From Chlorocebus sabaeus (lineage: Eukaryota; Chordata; Mammalia; Primates; Cercopithecidae), in the NCBI RefSeq assembly GCF_047675955.1, contig NC_132928.1, positions 51,330,889 to 51,394,888 of the forward strand: DNA of 64,000 bases, written 5' to 3'. Position numbers and translations under genes: made by a program. Shown piece by piece: positions 59,864 to 64,000 of this stretch (position 1 is the stretch's first letter; every line of letters starts with the position of its first letter). Under the pieces are notes generated by a model. The model was not told where the DNA came from and searched no databases. It was given only the letters and a program-made list of their open reading frames with translations.

Positions 59864-59989
59864 ACAGAGCACAATTACTGAATGATGAAGTGAGAAAAAA
59901 AGGATACAGAGACTAAATTCTTGGGGGTCCAACACTTAAATTGCTGGCTAGGCAATAATGATGAAAGAGAAAATGTGATCCTCCCTCCA

Positions 59990-60709
59990 CTCTGAATTCT
60001 GTCTCTGTGACATCAATCTAATACAACGGGGGTGGGGAGGGGGAAAGAAATAGGGTTAAAAGAGGGTGGTATAAGAGAAGAGAAGGGAGATTTGTCCTTC
60101 TGTCTCTTGGTGTTATGCTTCAGTCTGAATGAAAAAGCCAGGATAACACTGAATAATGAAGTGTGTTTAATGACAGGAAAAAGCATACGAAAATAAAGAA
60201 TAAAGACACTCAAAGAAAAAGAAACAGGTTCCTACACTGGAAGCAGCTTAGATAACCAGACAGCACAATAGCTAATCAGTTAAGTAAAGCATATCAAACA
60301 AAAACAAAGACAAAAGAACAAATTCAGCATTTTGTTTTGCTTTGAGGAGAAAGGTTTTCAAATTTCCTTCCAGTTCTCCGCAAGAACTGAAGCCCCCTTC
60401 CCCTTCCTGCTTTAGCTATTTCAACAGCCCCCTTTACGAAGATTTCCTGCAAGAAAAGGCAGGTTGATAAATCTGTGAATAGGAAGCTCTCATCCCTCCT
60501 TTCTTCTCCTCCTCCCATTCCTCCCCCCACCTCGCATGGCGACTGCACTGATCGACAATAATGGAATCTGTAACTGACTGCCAACAGCAACATTAAGGAT
60601 ATTACAAGTCCACTTCATAAGAATTCGAGCTGGTGGTCGGAACTTGGGGGCAATTCTGGGCTTCTAGTCAATAGCTGTCTTTCTTTGCGAGGAAAGAAAG
60701 GAAGTGTGA

Positions 60710-60720
<11 letters not shown>
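59990..60720 (-). promoter_or_regulatory. Candidate alternative RASAL2 promoter and 5' UTR region
   Basis: This repeat-poor stretch lies immediately upstream (minus-strand sense) of the candidate first exon. It has several CpGs (60375-60385, 60436, 60533-60553, 60626-60640, 60689) in an otherwise CpG-poor surround, and a run of C-rich/G-rich sequence on opposite strands (gggggtggggaggggg on plus at 60028-60043, an SP/KLF-type box). A CRE-like TGATGTCA on minus lies near 60008-60015. There is no clear TATA box. A purine-rich tract follows at 60660-60770 with a TG repeat. I infer a TATA-less alternative promoter; nothing in the sequence proves transcription starts here. Confidence 0.35.

Positions 60721-60740
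<20 letters not shown>
60704..60740 (+). repeat. (TG)n microsatellite
   Basis: gtgagtgcgtgtgtgtgtgt, about 14 TG units, at the edge of the candidate promoter. Confidence 0.95.
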
Positions 60741-61224
60741 AAGGAAAGAAGGCTGAAATCTGAAAGAAGTAAGAGAAGTAAGCTTGTTGGGCTGAAGGTA
60801 CAGAGATCAACATAGAGAATGACTGTTCTGCAACATCACTGTGAAGGAATCAGATTCAGATGAATTTTTTACATCATTTACATTACATATTTTCATGGTT
60901 TGACTTAAGATTATTTCACAGGTTTATATCTTATTACCAGGCAGAGAAAAATCAAGCAGAAGAGGTATGTTCACAGATCCATAAATCATTAATATCCTTG
61001 TTCTCTGGAGATTAATTAGGCTTGTTACTAAGAGAAAACAATATTCTTAATAAAAGATAGAGCTTTTTTCCCCCTGTATTAGCAAAACATTAGCTCTTTT
61101 CCTAAGAATCCGATCTTTGCTTCTATTCTAGTAGTCTGCTTTCAGTGAGAGATTCTCATTGATTAAGAGTTACTACCTCCTTAACATATCCTGAATCTAT
61201 ACCCTTTTTTCCATGTTTACTTCA

Positions 61225-61380
61225 GTCTTATTTATTTTTAATCTAGACTCTAGTTCATTCTGACTGTAAGTTCCCTGAGGACATGGACCTGGACCTAGTT
61301 TTATATGAATCTTTGTAATCCTAGTGGCTAGAGCAGTGCTTGGCACTTAGATGGCGCTCATCAAATACTAACTGAAGTTT
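61225..61380 (+). mobile_element. L2 3' end, sense
   Basis: actgtaagttccctgaggac, cagtgcttggcacttagatg, gcgctcatcaaatactaact. Confidence 0.8.
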
Positions 61381-61829
61381 TAGATGGCAGCTCTAGAAGT
61401 TCTACCAGGTTCAACACTGGCAGGAGATGCCAGGCTGAATATTTTAGGACCTCATTTAAAAAGTAATCATTTTGACAATTACTTAAAAGTAGTTACAGTG
61501 ACAGTACCACATGATTGAGAAAATAAAAACTGTCGAAAAAGGTATTATGAATTCATATGTTTAAATGAGTTTCTATTACTCAAAATAACTACAAAAAATT
61601 GAAAAGTAGTATAAAAATAGGTGTAAAAGACATTTTATTAAAATCCACAGGCTATGCATGCTTAATATCAAAGCATGGATTGCTAATTCCTTTGTAATAA
61701 CTTCATGATATACCAGTATCTCTGGAGCTCTGGGATTGGAAATCAGTAGCCTAAAGGATTACATTCAAACTTCCTGGTGTGACGGGGCTTCTGCTTTTTT
61801 CTTGTCAGGGACCCCCAGACTCCTCTCGA

Positions 61830-62330
61830 CTCAGTCATTCTGTATTATTTACCTCATTTCCATGCCTTTACGTGTTCCACTGAAAGTGGCAGGAAAAAAA
61901 GTCATGTGTGTTTTGTTCATTTGTCTAGAACAATTAGACAACGGTTTTGTTTTGTTCAACTGCCTAAAACATTCTCTGACACACAGTAGACGCTCAAAGA
62001 TTTTTGCTGAATGACTTTGGTACTTCTTGTGTGGTATCACTCTACCATACACATCTGACAATACTGAACTATTCCCTTGAGACTCAGCTCAAATGTCACC
62101 TCTCCAGGTCTTCCCTGACATCTTAAAGGAGAATTAATGGCTCTCACGTCCGTACTTTCATTGTTACTACTATTATTTTATTAAAATTACTTGTTTACAT
62201 AATGTTTTTCTCAACAATATCTCATACCTTTAGAAGACAAAATTTCTGTTCTACTAAGTTTTTAAAAATTTGTAATGCCTAGCATATAGTAGATTTACAA
62301 CTGTTTACTAAATTATTATTGAAAGTGAGA
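61830..62330 (+). mobile_element. Two L2 3'-end fragments, sense
   Basis: One ends near 62012 (cacacagtagacgctcaaag). A second begins about 62055 (actcagctcaaatgtcacct, ctccaggtcttccctgacat) and ends near 62320 (gcctagcatatagtagattt). Together with 61225-61380 they form three L2 ends in one orientation. Confidence 0.65.
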
Positions 62331-62563
62331 TTATAATTCCATGTATTGCAGATATCTTAATACTGAAGAATCACACATATTCCTGATTTAAGGATTCATA
62401 CCATTGGTCTTCACATTTAACAACCAAAATAACTTTGTTAAGGAAAAATTAAATTTCTTATTTATTTTAACAAAGAAAACACTGTATAGTTAGAAAGGTC
62501 ATCAAAATAATCCAGCCCTATGAATTTGCCTTCTATATACTGACAGTTAGAAAATGAGGCACC

Positions 62564-62858
62564 TAGGCCAGGCGCTGTGGCTCACGCCTGTAATCCCAGC
62601 ATTTTGGGAGGCTGAGGCAGGCAGAGCACTTGATGTCAGGAGTTCAAGGTGAGCCTGGTCAACATGGTGAAACCCTGTTTCTACTAAAACTACAAAAAAA
62701 AATTAGCCAGGCATGGTGGCGCACGCCTGTAATCCCAGCTACTTGGGAGACTGAGGCAGGAGAATTGCTTGAACCCAGCAGGCAGAGGTTGCAGTGAGCC
62801 GAGATTGCGCCACTGCATCCCAGCCTGGGTGACACAGCGGGACTCCATCTCAAAAAAA
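62564..62858 (+). mobile_element. AluS-like, sense, with 15-bp target duplication
   Basis: ggccaggcgctgtggctcac ... gggtgacacagcgggactcc and A-tail. AGAAAATGAGGCACC at 62549-62563 and 62859-62873. Confidence 0.96.
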
Positions 62859-63101
62859 AGAAAATGAGGCACCCAAGAAAAAGTTCTAGATTGAAATTTT
62901 GTCATAATATAATATATAAGGCATTACACTGTTTTCCTCTTTTTATAATCAGAACATAGCATGAATTAGTCCTTCCTTAAAAATAAAATATTGAAACTTA
63001 CCTGAAAATGTAAAACTTTATAGTGGGCTGTACATTTTGCTAAAATGTGAGTCAAGGGCATCAAAATACTGTAAATAGGGCTGTTAGAAATAATGCTTGA
63101 A

Positions 63102-63405
63102 GGTTAGGCATGGTGGTTCATGCCTATAATCCCAGCATTTTGGGAGGCTGAAGAACCCAGGAGTTTGATAACACCATGGGCAACATAGTGAGACCCCACT
63201 TCTACGAAAAATACAAAAATTAGCTGGATGTGGTGACACATGCCTGTAGTCTCAGTTACTTGGGAGGCTGAGGCAGGAGGATCTCTTGAGCCCAGGAGTT
63301 TGAGGCTGCAGTGAGGTATGACTGTGCTACTGTGCTGCAGCCTAGGTCACGGAGTGAGACCCTGTTTCTAAGGGGGTTAAAAAGAAAAAAAAAGAAAAGA
63401 AAAAA
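63102..63405 (+). mobile_element. AluJ-like, sense
   Basis: ggttaggcatggtggttcat ... taggtcacggagtgagaccc plus AAAG-rich tail. A small deletion lies in the left monomer (near 63152). Confidence 0.93.
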
Positions 63406-63589
63406 AGAATGCTGACTATAATTTTCTACATAAAAAACAAAATCCCATACATTTTGGCAGTTTATCATGGTGTCTTATGTGTAGTAAGTACTTACTATTT
63501 AACTTTATTCATTACTTACTAAAAAATATAGAAAGTGTCTGGAGAATGACTGGTGACTTACAGTTCCTATTTGAGGGCACATGCATTTC

Positions 63590-63642
63590 CTGTGTGTACA
63601 CACATGTCTGTATATATGTGTATATACATGTGCATGTGCTAC
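63590..63642. repeat. TG/TA simple repeat, partly self-complementary
   Basis: tgtgtgtacacacatgtctg, tatatatgtgtatatacatg. Confidence 0.8.
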
Positions 63643-63644
63643 TT

Positions 63645-63830
63645 ACTGGGTTGTCATTGACTGTTTACTAGGCACTTCACTAAGTGCTTTATACACATTA
63701 TCTCAGTTAAAATTCTTAAGCAACCATGTGAGATAAGTATTCTATTCATTTTCAGATGAGAAACCGAAAATCATAGAACTTAACTTGTCCAACAGAACAC
63801 AGCCAGTCCAGGAAATGAAAAGTAAACTTC
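63645..63830 (-). mobile_element. MIR SINE, antisense
   Basis: cactaagtgctttatacaca, ttatctcagttaaaattctt, ttttcagatgagaaaccgaa, acacagccagtccaggaaat. Confidence 0.85.
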
Positions 63831-64000
63831 TGAAGGTTTGGTCATGATTCTCTACTGTATTCCACATTCCATATTCCACAAAGACCAATTTAGGCAGGGG
63901 TCAACAAATGCACTTTTTCTGTGGAGGGCCAGATAGTAAATATTTTAAATTTTGTGGGTCATATAATCTGTTGCAACTACTTTAACTCTGCTGTTACAGC

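Noticed and set aside
59864..59935. Upstream in-frame extension of the candidate exon (MLDPQEFSLCILFFS...)
   Set aside because: Codon content looks like untranslated sequence and the promoter-like boxes lie just beyond; I kept the inner ATGs as starts.
60324..60593. 89-codon minus-strand frame (MLLLAVSYRFHY...) in the promoter-like area
   Set aside because: No family resemblance, no usable donor in phase with RASAL2; probably chance in CpG-bearing sequence.
42264..64000. Search for the short-isoform RASAL2 first exon (MQTP-)
   Set aside because: I found no minus-strand ATGCAGAC-CC-G followed by GT; by eye only, so a miss is possible.
1..64000. CRISPR arrays, tRNA/rRNA genes, bacterial operons, viral gene sets
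   Set aside because: None seen. tRNA-like text belongs to MIR SINEs, and direct repeats are Alu copies or simple repeats.

Overview
This window is primate nuclear DNA, most likely from an Old World monkey (macaque/baboon group). It is AT-rich, has no bacterial-style gene density, and is packed with Alu, L1, L2, MIR, MaLR and DNA-transposon copies. The youngest Alus (2175-2468, 17599-17909 and 40622-40936) carry the variants I associate with cercopithecid AluY (AluYR-type) elements: CAAGCCTGTAATCCC, GAGACGGG(C/T)GG, ACTAGCCGGGCG. That assignment is from memory, not a search.

The only protein-coding gene I can identify is RASAL2 (a RAS GTPase-activating protein of the SynGAP family). It is transcribed on the minus strand, from high to low coordinates. 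Two internal exons are certain: 42157-42263 (VPAERSPRRRSIS...FKVP) and 9541-9650 (GFFSKRLKGS...LRSTDD). Both have canonical splice sites, and their phases join in frame. The rest of RASAL2 (most of the PH domain, C2, RasGAP and coiled coil) lies beyond the low-coordinate end.

A third piece at 59758-59863 looks like an alternative RASAL2 first exon. It is a 35-codon open frame starting MEKFSGWRMSLLS that ends in a GT donor in exactly the phase needed to join exon 42157-42263. Behind it is a repeat-poor stretch with several CpGs, a G-rich box and a CRE-like motif (about 59990-60720), which I read as a candidate alternative promoter. This is the most useful new observation here.

Layout by region. 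1-9540: RASAL2 intron with L1M, L2, MIR and Alu. 9541-9650: exon. 9651-42156: a 32.5 kb intron holding old L1s, a HAL1-like element, an L1 with an RPS14 processed pseudogene at its 3' end (18323-20141), a MaLR LTR, a full-length MER1-type hAT element (36809-37336) and many Alus. 42157-42263: exon. 42264-59757: intron of the alternative transcript, with a repeat-poor CpG-bearing island at 43187-43530, a MADE1 hairpin at 49100-49171, and L1, L2 and Alu copies. 59758-60720: candidate first exon and promoter. 60721-64000: upstream L2, Alu and MIR sequence.

I found no CRISPR array, operon, virus-like gene set or other unusual multi-gene system. Apart from RASAL2 exons, nearly all open frames longer than 60 codons fall in Alu, L1 or RPS14-pseudogene sequence or have no support.
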